Shown here: in pieces, positions 1 to 11,129 of the stretch
Layout of the letters: every line of letters begins with the position of its first letter
How positions within the stretch are numbered: position 1 is the first letter of the stretch
DNA from: Lunularia cruciata
Lineage: Eukaryota > Streptophyta > Marchantiopsida > Lunulariales > Lunulariaceae
DNA: 64,000 nt
Assembly: GCA_948567375.1 (NCBI GenBank)
Contig: OX419756.1
Location: 2,733,001-2,797,000, forward strand
Direction: 5' to 3'
Position numbers and translations under genes: made by a program
The notes under the pieces: model-generated
The model's database searches: none
Told to the model about the DNA's origin: nothing
The model's input: only the letters and a program-made list of their open reading frames with translations

Positions 1-1553
1 AGCTCTTGGATGGTGAGAAGAGCTTCAAGTTCCTTCAACATTTGGCAGATACACTAGCGAATGTCGCATTGGGAATCGAAGGAGCGCAGAAAATCCAAGT
101 CAGTGGGGCCATTCCGAAGCTGCTGTCATTGATCCACAAGGAAAGCGGGGATATTGCTTCACAGGAGGCATTCATGGGACTTCTGAACAATTTGACCGTG
201 ATACATGAGTCGAATAGAAAGCAGATTGTGGAACAGCATGAAGCTGTTGAAGGATTGGTGAAGCTCTTGGATGGTGAGAAGAGCTCCACGTTCCTTCAAC
301 ATTTGGCATATACACTAGGGACTCTGGCAATGGGAATCGAAGGAGCGCAGAAAATACAAGTCAGTGGGGCCATTCCGAAGCTGCTGTCATTGATTCACAA
401 GGAAAGCGGGGATATTGCTTCACAGGAGGCATTCATGCGAGTTCTGCACAATTTGACAGTGATACATGAGTCGAATAGAAAGCAGATTGTGGAACAGAAT
501 GGAGCTGTTGAAGGATTGGTGAAGCTCTTGGATGGTGAGAAGAGCTCCACGTTCCTTCAACATTTGGCATATACACTAGGGACTCTGGCAATGGGAATCA
601 AAGGAGCGCAAAAAATACAAGTCAGTGGGGCCATTCCGAAGCTGTTGTCATTGATCCACAAGGAAAGCGGGGATATTGCTTCACATGAGGCATTCATGCG
701 AGTTCTGCACAATTTGACAGTGATACATGAGTCGAATAGAAAGCAGATTGTGGAACAGCATGGCGCTGTTGAAGGATTGGTGAAGCTCTTGGATGGTGAG
801 AAGAGCTCCACGTTCCTTCAACATTTGGCATATACACTAGGGAATGTGGCAATGGGAGTCGAAGGAGCGCAAAAAATACAAGTCAGTGGGGCCATTCCGA
901 AGCTGGTATCATTGATCCACAAGGAAAGCGGAGATATTGCTTCACAGGAGGCATTTATGCGAGTTCTGCAAAATTTGACAGGGGCACATGAGTCGAATAG
1001 AAAGCAGATTGTGGAACAGCATGGCGCTGTTGAAGGATTGGTGAAGCTCTTGGATGGTGAGAAGAGCTCCACGTTCCTTCAACATTTGGCATATACACTA
1101 GGGCATGTGACAATGGGAATCGAAGGAGCGCAGAAAATACAAGTCAGTGGGGCCATTCCGAAGCTGCTGTCATTGATCCACAAGGAAAGCGGAGATATTG
1201 CTTCACAGGAGGCATTCATGGGAGTTGTCAACAATTTGACAGGGATAGATGAGTCGAATAGAAAGCAGATTGTGGAACAGCATGGAGCTGTTGAAGGACT
1301 GGTGAAGCTCTTGGATGGTGAGAAGAGCTCCACGTTCCTTCAACATTTGGCATATACACTAGGGAATGTGGCAATGGGAATCGAAGGAGCGCAGAAAATA
1401 CAAGTCAGTGGGGCCATTCCGAAGCTGCTGTCATTGATCCACAAGGTAAGCGGGGATATTGCTTCACAGGAGGCCTTCTTGCGAGTTCTGCACAATTTGA
1501 CAGTGATACTTGGGTCGAATAGAAAGCAGATTGTGAAACAGCATGGCGAATAG
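1..1553 (+). CDS. Armadillo-repeat protein, internal/C-terminal part (partial at left edge)
   Basis: An open frame enters from the left edge and ends at a TAG at 1551-1553. It encodes nearly identical 87-residue units (261 bp), starting at 6, 267, 528, 789, 1050 and 1311. Each unit reads like two armadillo repeats: one with SGAIPKLLSLIH and one with HGAVEGLVKLLDGEK, joined by LHNLTVIHESNRKQIVEQ and LAYTLGNVAMGIEGAQKIQ. Armadillo superhelices bind protein partners; no catalytic motif is visible. No start codon belongs to this gene in the window, so the N-terminus lies upstream. The high identity between units suggests recent unequal exchange. The frame ends because of a local duplication (see the next entry), so this may be a truncated protein or a pseudogene. 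An appealing but unproven reading is that it is the ARM tail of a hydrolase-NB-ARC-ARM receptor like the one at the right edge. Confidence 0.75.
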   Translation, partial: LLDGEKSFKFLQHLADTLANVALGIEGAQKIQVSGAIPKLLSLIHKESGDIASQEAFMGLLNNLTVIHESNRKQIVEQHEAVEGLVKLLDGEKSSTFLQHLAYTLGTLAMGIEGAQKIQVSGAIPKLLSLIHKESGDIASQEAFMRVLHNLTVIHESNRKQIVEQNGAVEGLVKLLDGEKSSTFLQHLAYTLGTLAMGIKGAQKIQVSGAIPKLLSLIHKESGDIASHEAFMRVLHNLTVIHESNRKQIVEQHGAVEGLVKLLDGEKSSTFLQHLAYTLGNVAMGVEGAQKIQVSGAIPKLVSLIHKESGDIASQEAFMRVLQNLTGAHESNRKQIVEQHGAVEGLVKLLDGEKSSTFLQHLAYTLGHVTMGIEGAQKIQVSGAIPKLLSLIHKESGDIASQEAFMGVVNNLTGIDESNRKQIVEQHGAVEGLVKLLDGEKSSTFLQHLAYTLGNVAMGIEGAQKIQVSGAIPKLLSLIHKVSGDIASQEAFLRVLHNLTVILGSNRKQIVKQHGE

Positions 1554-3256
1554 AAAGCAGATTGTGGAAGAACATGGCGCTGTTGAAGGATTGGTGAAGC
1601 TCTTGGAAGGTGAGAAGAACCGCACGTTCCTTCAATATTTGGCATATACACTAGGGAATGTGGCAATGGGAATCGAAGGAGCGCAGAAAATACAAGTCAG
1701 TCGGGCCATTCCGAAGCTGCTGTCATTGATCCACAAGGAAAGCGGGGATATTGCTTCACAGGAGGCATTCATGGAGTTGTCAACAATTTGACAGGGATAG
1801 ATGAGTCGAATAGAGAGCAGATTGTGGAACAGCATGGAGCTGTTGAAGGATTGGTGAAGCTCTTGGATGGTGAGAAGAGCCCCACGTTCCTTCGATATTT
1901 GGCATATACACTAGGGAATGTGGCAATGGGGAATCGAAGGAGCGCAGAAAATACAAGTCAGTGGGGCCATTCCGAAGCTGCTGTCATTGATCCACAAGGT
2001 AAGCGGGGATATTACTTCACAGGAGGCATTCGTGGAAGTTCTGCACGATTTGACAGGAGCACATGACTCAAATACAAAGCAGATTGTGGAACAGCATGGC
2101 GCTGTTCAAGGATTGGTGAAGCTCTTGGATGGTGAGAAGAGCTCCACGTTCCTTCAACATTTGGCATATACACTAGGGAATGTGGCAATGGGAATCGAAG
2201 GAGAGCAGAAAATACCAAGTCAGTCGGGCCATTCCGGAGCTGCTGTCATTGATCCACATGGAAAGCGGGGATATTGCTTCACAGGAGGGATTGATAGGAG
2301 TTCTGCACAATTTGACAGTGATAAATGAGTCGAATAGAAAGCAGATTGTGGAACAGCATGGTGCTGTTGAAGGATTGGTGAAGCTTTGGATGGTAAGAAG
2401 AGCTCCACGTTTCTTGAACGTTTAGCAGTTACACTAGGGAATGCGGGAATCGCAAACGAAGGCGCGCAGAAAATAAGACAAGTCAGTGGGGCCATTCCGA
2501 AGCTGCTGTCATTGATCCACAAGGAAGGCGGGGATATTGATTCACATAAGACATTGGTGAGAGCTTTGAGGAATTTGACATCGACACATGAGTCAAATAG
2601 AAAGCAGATTGTGGAACAGCATGACGCTGTTGAAGGATTGGTGAAGCTCTTGGATGGTGAAAAGAGCTCCACATTCCTTCAACATTTGGCACATACACTA
2701 GGGAATGTGGCAAGCGGAACTGAAGGAGCGCAGAAAATAGGACAAGTCAGTGGGGCCATCCGAAGCTGCTGTCATTGATCCAGAAGGAAAGCGGGGATAT
2801 TGCTTCACAGGAGGAATTGATGAGAGCTTTGACGAATTTGAGTTGGATGCATGAGTCAAATAGAGAGCAGATTGTGGAATGCCTGGCGCTGTTGACGGAT
2901 TGGTGAAGCTCTTGGATTATGAAAAGAGCTCCACGTTTCTTGAACATTTGTGCAGATACACTAGGGAATGTGGCAATGGGAATCGAAGGAGCGCAGAAAA
3001 TAGGAGAAGTCATTGGGGCCATTCCGAAGCTGTTTTCAATGATCCACAAGGAAAGCGGGGATATTGCTTTACAAGAGGCATTGATGACAGCGTTGAGCAA
3101 TTTGACATCGATGCATGAGTCAAATAGAAAACAGATTGTGGAATAGCGTAGCGTTGAGCAATTTGACATCGATGCATGAGTCAAATAGAAAACAGATTGT
3201 GGAATAGCATGGCGCTGTTGAAGGATTGATGAAGCTCTTGGATCGTGAAAAGATCT
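1554..3256 (+). pseudogene. Continuation of the armadillo array with frameshifts
   Basis: The array goes on for about seven more units with starts near 1602, 1863, 2125, 2384, 2651, 2917 and 3237, but the frame is broken repeatedly. The first break is a direct microduplication around 1517-1565, where CGAATAGAAAGCAGATTGTG occurs twice and makes the unit spacing 291 instead of 261 bp. Later breaks are single-base changes near 1775, 1925, 2210, 2385 and 2755. Units become more diverged towards the right end and include extra codons (for example KIGQVSGAI in place of KIQVSGAI). A 61-bp tandem duplication occurs at 3090-3211. The array stops at about 3256. An intron-containing gene could in principle skip some breaks, but no clean splice sites were seen, so decay is more likely. 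Confidence 0.7.
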
Positions 3257-3586
3257 GATCGACTCAGTACTCGTGGAAAAAAACATTAGAAGGGAGTATT
3301 AGACGGGCAACAAGAATATATTAGCTGATCGGACCACGATCGCCAAGTAGAACAAAAGGATTATCTGCCTTATCCACATAGCCAAGTAGCTAAATTTATT
3401 CAGAAGTTAGGGTGGTTCTAGATTAAGAGGTCGGTGGCGGCTCTAGGCTACGAGCTACGATGAGCAAAGTTTTTTTATTTTTAATTAATAAATTATTAAT
3501 ATAAATTAATAATAATAGGTAAATTATTTAATTTTAAATTAATATATTATTAATATAATATTGAATAATTACAAAAGTCAACAAAC
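3257..3586. other. Spacer without recognisable gene
   Basis: From the end of the armadillo array the sequence passes into an AT-rich tract. I see no coding frame with family resemblance and no structured element. Confidence 0.5.
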
Positions 3587-3968
3587 TCCGATTAGCTAAG
3601 ATACGGAAATACACATTCATATATAAAATTTAATCAAATTTGAAATTAATATATTATAACAAGCTAGTTAGGATAAACATTCACCCTCAAAATTTTATTA
3701 AATTTTAAATTAATATACTATAACAGGCGCTAACAAGGGCAGATCATATTCATCCTAAACCATATTCTTTATTAACCTCCGATTAGCTAAGATACGGAGA
3801 TACACATTCATATATAAAATTTAATCAAATTTGAAATTAATATATTATAACAAGCTAGTTAGGATAAACATTCACCCTCAAAATTTTATTAAATTTTAAA
3901 TTAATATACTATAACAGGCGCTAACAAGGGCAGATCATATTCATCCTAAACCATATTCTTTATTAACC
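3587..3968. repeat. 191-bp tandem duplication, two near-identical copies
   Basis: Two adjacent copies (3587-3777 and 3778-3968) begin with TCCGATTAGCTAAGATACGG and end in the AT-rich stretch before the next TCC. They differ at very few positions, so the duplication is recent. The sequence is AT-rich and apparently noncoding. Confidence 0.85.
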
Positions 3969-4189
3969 TTAATATCTAATAAATATATTATGATGTGACA
4001 AGTGAAAATTTAATATTCTTTATTTATTACAAACCACTTTTTATGGAATTTACTAATAATAAAGTATTTTTCCGAAACTCCATAGTGAGACTCGATGTTT
4101 TTCCTCGCCTTCACCTTGTATCAATTTAGTAAACATTTCGTATGAAAATATATAAAATTTCATAAAAATATTTCTGAAACCCCTGTTGT

Positions 4190-4570
4190 TTCACAAGATG
4201 TATTGATGAGAGCTTTGATGAATTTGATACACATGAGTCAAATAGAGAGTAGTGTGTGGAAGAGCATAGAGCTGTTGAAGGATTGGTGAATCTCTTGGAT
4301 GGTGAGAAGAGATCCAAGTTCAGTGGACATTTGGCACATACACTAAGGAATGTGGCAATATGAATTGAAGGAAAGAAGAAAATAGGACAAGTCAGTGGGG
4401 CCATTCCAAAGTTGTTGTCATTGATTCTCAAAGAGTATGACATTCTAAAATTACTAGAGGCACTAATGAGAACTTTATGACAATCAACCATGTTGGAGCC
4501 TTGTCGAATCTAGATCATGGAGTATACTGGCACTCTAGAGGGATTAGTGAAACGTATTGATGTTGGTAAG
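4190..4570 (+). pseudogene. Decayed armadillo-repeat fragment
   Basis: About one and a half units of the same armadillo family recur here. The matches include the codons for AVEGLVNLLDGEK near 4268-4305 and for IGQVSGAIPKLLSLI near 4383-4425, with stops and indels between them. It lies 0.9 kb downstream of the main array on the same strand, so it may be a detached distal part of the array or a dispersed copy. Confidence 0.65.
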
Positions 4571-5059
4571 GGTTATCCAAAAGTCATAATATTTGCTAAG
4601 AGCTAAAGTAAGAAGAATTAGATTCCCTTGAAAGTTTACATCTTAAGTAGCTTTCATTACACAATCCCTAAAACTAAACCCAAAAGGATAAAATATATAC
4701 ACTAAAAGAGAAAGAAAGAAAAGAAAGCAATCGCATAGAAAAAATGAAGGATTGGGAAGAAAAGAGAAAGAAAGTACATTGCACCTATTAAAGACCAAGG
4801 AGAGAAATATGAAAAGACCAAGGAGAGAAATAGGAGGATGGAAAATAAGTGAAAAATCATATTAAGACTCTTGAATGAGTGAAAGGAAGATAAATTAGAA
4901 AAAAAGCTTCAATTTGGAAAAATGAATTATATAGTTGATTTATATATGACTAGGTAAGGTAAACTCAATAAACAATAAAAAAATGATTTGGGTGACATCA
5001 AATGGATCTATCCAATTATAAATAAGCTTATAAACATGGGTACTAAATGGTAGGGATAA
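4571..5059. other. Spacer without recognisable gene
   Basis: AT-rich, with purine-rich stretches (for example GAGAAAGAAAGAAAAG near 4699). No gene was recognised. Part may be decayed retroelement, because phrases such as 'accaaggagagaaat' resemble the inverted end of the neighbouring gypsy LTR. Confidence 0.4.
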
Positions 5060-5537
5060 TGTAACAATATGAAATTCATCGATTAGTTAGTCAAAACTAA
5101 CAAAGTAATACATATACCAATTTAGTTTAAAATATTCTAGAAGCATCTAGGAAGCTACTTGGTATCTTTCCAGTATTGAGTAACGTATATACCAAGTGGT
5201 GATTTATAGGAGGAATTTCCTCGGAAACTTCTTGGCTAACTTAACTTGCACACCAAGTAGATAACTTCTAAAAGAAAACTTCTTGGGAAGCTTCTTAGCT
5301 AGCTTAGTTTACATGCCAACTAGACAGCTTCTAGAAAGAAGCTTCTTGGTTAATTTAACTTGCACTCTAAGAAAGTAGATTTGAGAAGTTCTTCAAGAAC
5401 CTTGTATGCTCCCCTATAAATACTAAAACCAAGCTCATGCTAAGCATTTGGAGTTTCACTCATTCAAGTGTCTCAATGTGATTTTCCACTTTGGTCTTCT
5501 ATTCTCCTATTTCTATCCTTCTTCCCGGTCTTTTATA
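5060..5537 (+). mobile_element. Ty3/gypsy LTR, plus orientation
   Basis: This LTR starts with TGTAACAATATG and ends near TCTTTTATA (family consensus ending TTTACA). It is recognised by comparison with the copies at 7289-7720 and 12943-13361. It carries a TATA box (TATAAATA at 5415-5422) and several heat-shock-element-like motifs upstream of it. A 30-bp tandem duplication covers its right boundary (5527-5556 and 5557-5586). No matching internal region follows in the same orientation; a minus-strand fragment begins directly after it. Confidence 0.75.
5224..5422 (+). promoter_or_regulatory. Cluster of heat-shock-element-like motifs plus TATA box in LTR
   Basis: The LTR contains GAAACTTC (5224-5231), GAAGCTTC (5287-5294), TTCTAGAA (5329-5336), GAAGCTTC (5338-5345) and TTCAAGAA (5392-5399), followed by TATAAATA (5415-5422). 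GAAnnTTC and TTCnnGAA are the core binding pattern of plant heat-shock factors. The placement just upstream of the TATA box fits a promoter role. Function is inferred from sequence only. Confidence 0.5.
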
Positions 5538-7288
5538 GGTAGGTTACTAGAAAAAAGGTCTTTTATAGGTAGGTTACTAGAAAAAAGCAAGATTGTACCA
5601 TCGAGTTGAAAAGTGAGATCCCAATGATTTTGATCTACATATTGCTTTTGACAATTTTGAGTAACAAGGAGATGAGAGTTGAGTTTTTGTAAAGAGTGAG
5701 ATATTGTGGTCAAGAAGGTGGAAATATGAGGAATGTGAGATAGAGAAGGAGCAAGAAGAGAATTTAAAAGAACAAGGAGAGGAATTTGGTGCTTGCTTGC
5801 TTGGAGTTGTTGTAGGTAAACTCAACAACCTCAATGCATTGAAAGTAGCTTGAAAAATGTTTGCCAAAATTTATTAATGAATCAAGGATCACAATTCAAA
5901 ATGAATACACAAGGCATCCCATGATACTTGAAGATATTTTCAAAGTAAATTTGGGTCAATGTTGGAACATCCACTATATCAAAGGTTGATGCCAGATAGA
6001 TTTGCTTATTAAGCTTATCAAAAAACACCATGATTGTTGTATGACCTTGCTTGGTCATTGGCAAGGAATGATGAGATCTAAGCTCACATTTTCAAATCAA
6101 GCAAATGGGATGGGAAATGGTTGAAGGAGTCCCCTTGGCTTTTGGATAGTAGACTTGTTGCATTGGCAACTCTCACAAGATTAGACAAACTCTTGAACCT
6201 CTTGTGCCATGTTGGGCCACCATCATTGGCATTGTAGGGTACCCAAGGTCTTGTCCACACCCATGTGACCAACAATTAGTAAGTCATGGGCTTCTTGAAG
6301 GCACATACGTTATAGATCCCTCTTGCATGGAACATAGATTTGGTTCTCACACGATAGAAGGCATTCCTTAGAGAAGGTGTTGTATTCCTTGTCATGTGCT
6401 GCAAGGAGAAGGTGTTGTACTCCTTGTCATGTGCTGCAAGATAACCACCTACTATCTAAAAAAGGAGATCTTGTTGTAAAGTGATCCTACTCAATTTGGA
6501 CTTTTGAGTCAATTAGCATTGTCATTATTGCCATAGTGACAAGAGGTGCAAGAAGAGTCTTCAAATCAAGTCATTGTGATAGTGTATCAAGGATGATATG
6601 GAACCTACCAAGTTTGTACTCAAGTTTGACATCAAACAATTTTAGTTATTCCCCCCATCAATGATGCCAACTCTTCGTGTGCTCCAAATGTAATGTTTGG
6701 AACAAAAGTTTACAATTGGTTTGCATGATCATTTGTTTCCCCAAGAGATAATGTCTCTATACCTAGTGGTATATACCATTGCTAGTTGTTCTTGGTCTCA
6801 AATAGAGTAATTATTTTTTACAATGTTCAATTGGCAAGACACAAAGGCAATGGGATGTAACTCATCCAGAAATTCCTACTACAATACAACTCCAATGGCA
6901 AAGTTAGAAGTATGAAATTCAACCACACAACATAGTTGAGTGTCATATAGTTGAAAATGGGTCTTGAAGATACCATATGCTTCAACTTCTTGAATACTTC
7001 TTTTTACTTGGTGGTCCACTAGAAAATTGAGGTCTTCTCCACGAGAATGGTCAATGGCATGGCCACAATCATAGTAGTGGATGAACCGTTGATAAAAAAA
7101 ACTTACCAATCCATTAAATGCTCACACTTTTGTGGTATCCTTTGGAGTATGCTAATTAGTAATAGCTTTGATTTTCTTCTTCTTTGTCTTGATCCGCTTT
7201 GATGAGACTATAGAAGGTAACTTTCTTCTACCAAAAGATACACTTTGAATCCTTATAATAAAACTTCTATTGACATAATCATCTTAAG
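5538..7288 (-). pseudogene. Ty3/gypsy pol fragment (integrase to RNase H), inverted
   Basis: Read on the minus strand, the fragment encodes RNase H-like sequence (QRFIHYYDCGHAIDHS near 7085; FHTSNFAIGVVL near 6900) and then integrase sequence (KQGHTTIMVFFDKLNKQIYL near 6040; IYFENIFKYHGMPCVFI near 5920). A C-terminal extension follows that matches the plus-strand element at 11800-12790. Frames are interrupted by stops and shifts. It lies between two plus-strand LTRs but in opposite orientation, so it is a separate inserted or rearranged piece and not the body of either LTR. Confidence 0.8.
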
Positions 7289-7720
7289 TGTAACAATATG
7301 GGGTTTACCGATGAGTTATTCAAGACCAATAAAGTAGAATCTAATAAGCCAATTAGCATAGAATATTCTAGAAGTATCTAGGAAGTTACTTGGTATCTTC
7401 TACCAAAGTATTGTGTAATGTGCATGCCAAGTAATGACTTCTAGGAGGAAGCTTCCTGGGAAGCTTCCCGGCTAACTTAGCTTGCAGTGTAAGTAAGTGA
7501 TTTCTTGAGAAGCTTCCTTGTTAACTTGACTTGCACTCCAAGAAGTCAGTTTAAGGAGTTCCTTGAGAAGCTTCTCAAGAGCCTTATATAGTCACTATAA
7601 ATACCAAAGTCCAAGCTCATGTTATGCATTTGAAATTTTCTCTCATTCAAGAGTCTCAATGTGATCTTTCATTTTGATCTTCCATTCTCTTATTTCTCTC
7701 CTTGATCTCTATCTTTTATA
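7289..7720 (+). mobile_element. 5' LTR of decayed Ty3/gypsy element
   Basis: The LTR begins TGTAACAATATGG and ends TCTTTTATA, immediately followed by a primer-binding site. It contains a TATA box (TATAAATA, 7596-7603) and four GAAGCTTC motifs. Together with the LTR ending at 13361 it brackets gag-pol remnants in plus orientation. Confidence 0.85.
7448..7603 (+). promoter_or_regulatory. Heat-shock-element-like motif cluster and TATA box in LTR
   Basis: GAAGCTTC occurs at 7448-7455, 7460-7467, 7509-7516 and 7567-7574, followed by TATAAATA at 7596-7603. The spacing differs from that in the other two LTRs, but the motif type and the position relative to the TATA box are the same. Confidence 0.5.
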
Positions 7721-7721
7721 T

Positions 7722-7732
7722 TGGTATTAGAG
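7722..7732 (+). promoter_or_regulatory. Primer-binding site (initiator Met-tRNA type)
   Basis: TGGTATTAGAG directly follows the LTR. It matches the usual plant retrotransposon primer-binding site TGGTATCAGAG (complementary to the 3' end of initiator tRNA-Met) with one C-to-T change. This fixes element orientation as plus. Confidence 0.8.
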
Positions 7733-8119
7733 TAAGAATGAGATGGATTAAATTTATGGATTACCAAATCCATTTCCACCAAGCCAATGGGATCTTTTTG
7801 TTCATGTACTACCCAAGTATCATTTCACTCAGTTCATCATCCCATGCTTTGGGTAAAGAATTTTGAATGCCATCACCTTGTCCGATGAACCCTTGGTACT
7901 TCCGATTGTCACTTATGGAGAAAGGTGGACGTGTTGCATCTTTGTATTAACTTAGATCAACTATAGGTATTTTGATATAGTAGTAATCATAGCGGCAATG
8001 CCCAAGATTATCATTGCCATGCAATAATAGATTGAGCACCTTACTTGATTGTTAGAAGAACAAGATTATCAATGACCAGAGCATGTAGAGAGAGCACCAT
8101 TTTGAGAAGGTGAAGAGCA

Positions 8120-8810
8120 AGTCTGATTTCTGAAGCCCAAGGTATTTGAAGGCAAGAATCTCCTAATTGCAATGGAAAAATTTTTGTTTGATTGTAAATG
8201 TTATTTTGAAACTACAAATCTTCAAGATGAACAAAAATAGATTCTCTTGGCTTCTAGCCAATTGGATGGAGCGGTAAAACTATGGTGGCAGTTTCAAGTA
8301 GAGCAAGTTGAACGGTAGTTTATTTGTATCAATCTTGACATAGGAGGAATTCAAGAGTGCATTTATTGGATGATTCCAAGCACAAGATAAGTTGGATGAG
8401 TTCTAAAACAGATTGGTTCTATAAGAAGCTATATCACACAATTCGAGAACATCATTATGAAAATTCTAGATATATTAGATGGTGAAGCTCTAGATCAATT
8501 GGTGAGGGGCTTGAAGTCATGAAGAAAATTAGAAGTGATTATGCAAGAGCCAAAACACTTGGAGGAAGCCATGCAATTGGCTGAGCGCTTTGACTCCTTG
8601 GTTGTGATAACTTGGTCTCGATCTTGACCTTAACAAAACCTAAACATACCAACACATTACACACTAGTGGAAGAGCTGGCGACAATGGAGATTGATGCCA
8701 TCCAACAAAAATCACTTTGCATAGTAGATCGAGAAAGATTATGACAAAATGGTGGTTGCTTTTATTGTTGCCAAATTGAACATTGCATTGTTGAATGTCC
8801 ACTAAAGAAT
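8120..8810 (+). pseudogene. gag remnant with CCHC zinc knuckle
   Basis: The segment around 8120-8340 reads as a retrotransposon gag (FEGKNLLIAMEKFLFDCKCY, then LASSQLDGAVKLWWQF). A perfect CX2CX4HX4C zinc knuckle, CFYCCQIEHCIVECP, is encoded at 8757-8801. Zinc knuckles bind the element RNA in the particle. Stop codons interrupt the frame. Confidence 0.7.
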
Positions 8811-8979
8811 GAGTGACCTCAACAAATTACCCAAATGGAGCTTGTGGATCGGAATGATCAAGGAAATGATGAATCCCAAAAGGAGATTTTTAGTCATCTA
8901 CTAGGAACTTGATTAGTTCCAATGGGATTGAAGACTAGACCTATACCAGTTTTCTTTACTTGGAAGGTATGATATCTAA

Positions 8980-9340
8980 TCATGATTGTAAGATTGTGGT
9001 TGATTCTAAAAGTTCAAGGAATTGCATAGCTATGTAATTAGCAAAGGAATTAAGTATTTCTATCAAACCAATAATTGGAAGTAGACTTATGATGGCAAAT
9101 GGTAGAAAGTGTTTTGCATTCCATCTTGCTACATTCAAGATTGTGAATGAGTATTTGGAATGTATGAGGTTTGTAGTGGCACCTCTACACTTTGATGTCA
9201 TTCTAGGTCTATCTTGGTTTGAACGTCATAAAATTCAATTTGATTGGAATCGATGAAAAATTCAAGTACAAGGTAATAATGTCCAATTAGGTTGTTGGGC
9301 ACCTTTGAGTAAGACACCTAAGAATAATTAGTCTTGAAAT
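8980..9340 (+). pseudogene. Retropepsin-like protease remnant
   Basis: The reading KIVVDSKSSRNCIA near 8990-9030 corresponds to the active-site region that is usually D-S/T-G-A/S. Here the Gly-Ala step reads Lys-Ser, so the site is mutated. The downstream motif DVILGLSWFERHKIQFDW near 9195-9245 matches the conserved gypsy protease end DVILGMDWL. The protease would cut the gag-pol polyprotein; this copy should be inactive. Confidence 0.65.
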
Positions 9341-9599
9341 GTGAGGTTTTTCAGGAAAGTAGCCATAGAGCAAGCTTTGAAGGAAGATAAATCCCAAGAT
9401 GAGAAGTTTATCAATCTAGTAGCTATAGAGCAAGCTTTGGAGGAAGATAAGTATATTTTTGCAATATGAATCAAGCCGATTGTACAAGAAAGATTTGAGG
9501 AGGACCAAAAGTCTCATCAAGCAATGGTTGATCAAATAATCCATGAGTTTCCACATGTGTTTTTGGATGATTTTCCAAAGGGATTAAGGGATACCAATT

Positions 9600-10185
9600 G
9601 TGGTATGCTCTTTAAGATTGAGTTATTGCCAAGAAGTACTCCAATGAGTAGACCAAGCTATTTGCTCTCACTAAACTAGTTGGATGAGCTTTGAATAACA
9701 TTGATGGAGTTGTTGGAGAAGGATTTCATACAAAATAGTATATCTCCTTGGGGAGCACCAGTACTATTTGTTCCAAAGAAGGATGAAGGACTTTGCTTTT
9801 GTATTGATTATTGTGGCCTCAATAAACCAATAATGAAGATGCATATTCCTTGCCTTGAATTGATGACTTGTTTGATCAATTGAGTGGAGCACAATATTTT
9901 TCCAAGTTAGATCTCTAAAGTGGCTATTGGCAAAGTCCCATTGATAGAGAAGATGTGCAAAAGATTACCTTTTGCACAAGGTATGGGCACTTTCAGTGGA
10001 GAGTTCTGCCTTTTGGGCACAAATGCTCCAATGGTCTTCATAGATCAAATGCATTGAGTGTTGGATGAGCTATTGGCTTGGTATGTGGTGGTGTTTTTGG
10101 ATGATATTTTAATCTGTAGCAAGATAGATATAGAACACACAAATCACATGCAAGAAGTCCTAAGGTGAGAAATCCTAAGATGACT
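9600..10185 (+). pseudogene. Reverse transcriptase remnant
   Basis: Recognisable motifs are [20 protein letters not shown] and [19 protein letters not shown] (9701-9835), then VVVFLDDILICSKID near 10085-10130, the last being the catalytic box with both aspartates still encoded. The region between is frameshifted. It is in the same orientation as the LTRs. Confidence 0.8.
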
Positions 10186-10249
10186 ACATGAGTGGAAGTT
10201 TTACTACAAGTAGTCAAAGTGTGCCTTTTGGCAAAAGGAAGTTATAATT

Positions 10250-10930
10250 ACCTTTTGGGTCACAAAATCTTATCAGAGGGGATCAAGATGGAAAAAAAGA
10301 AAATCAAGGCCATTATTGATTGGCCTACTCCAAAGGATGCTACAGAAGCACAAGCATTTAATAGATTGGCAAGTTTTTACCGATGGTTCATCCACTACTA
10401 TATTCATGTGGCTCGCACCATTGACCGACCTCTTGGAGAAGAACTAAAGCTTTCAATGGACCACCAAGCACAAAGAAGAATTCTAGAAGCTAAAACATAT
10501 GGTATCTTCAAAACTCATTCTTCAACCATATGACCATCAACTACTTTGTGTGCTTGATTTTGAAGCTTCTAATTTTTCAATTGGAGTTGTGTTGTAGCAA
10601 GAATTCCTAGATGGATTACATCTTATTGCCTTTATGTCTTGTAGATTAAAACCACAAAAAGGAATTACTTTGCTTGGGATTGGGAACAACTAGCAATATT
10701 TATGCCACCAAGGTATGGAGGTATTATTTCTTAGAAAAACAAGTGATAATGTGAACCAATCACAAACCCTTGTTGTAGACATTACATTGGGAACACATGG
10801 AGAGTCCATATCATAGATTGGAGGAACATCTACAATTGTTTGATATCAAATTTAAGTACAAACCTGGTTGGTTCCATGTCATCCCAAATATTCTATCAAT
10901 ATGGCCTGATTTGAAGTTCTTCGTCTCATC
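10250..10930 (+). pseudogene. RT connection and RNase H remnant
   Basis: The readings IKMEKKKIKAIIDWPTPKDA and FNRLASFYRWFIHYY (10285-10400) match the gypsy RT thumb/connection (I..WP.P.....R.FLGLASYYRRFI). RNase H fragments follow (SNFSIGVVL-like near 10570 and HYIGNTWRVHI-like near 10780). Stops are frequent. Confidence 0.7.
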
Positions 10931-11129
10931 ACGACAATAATTAAAATGATGTTATTTGACTCCAAAGTCCAAATCAAGTTTAGGATAGCTTTACAACAAG
11001 ATTCCTTCTTTTAGATAATACAAGGTCATCTTGCAGCATGTGACAAGAATTACAACACCTTCTCTCTCAAGAATAGAAGACCTTCAAGAAGGTCTTCTAT
11101 TCTATGAGAACCGGATCTTTGTTCTAACT

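Noticed and set aside
35-1666. Series of 84-residue minus-strand ORFs at 261-bp spacing
   Set aside because: They are antisense shadows of the armadillo units; their regular spacing is that of the repeat, and they contain no family motif.
1-3256. Regular repeat array resembling CRISPR
   Set aside because: The 261-bp units are contiguous coding armadillo repeats without unique spacers.
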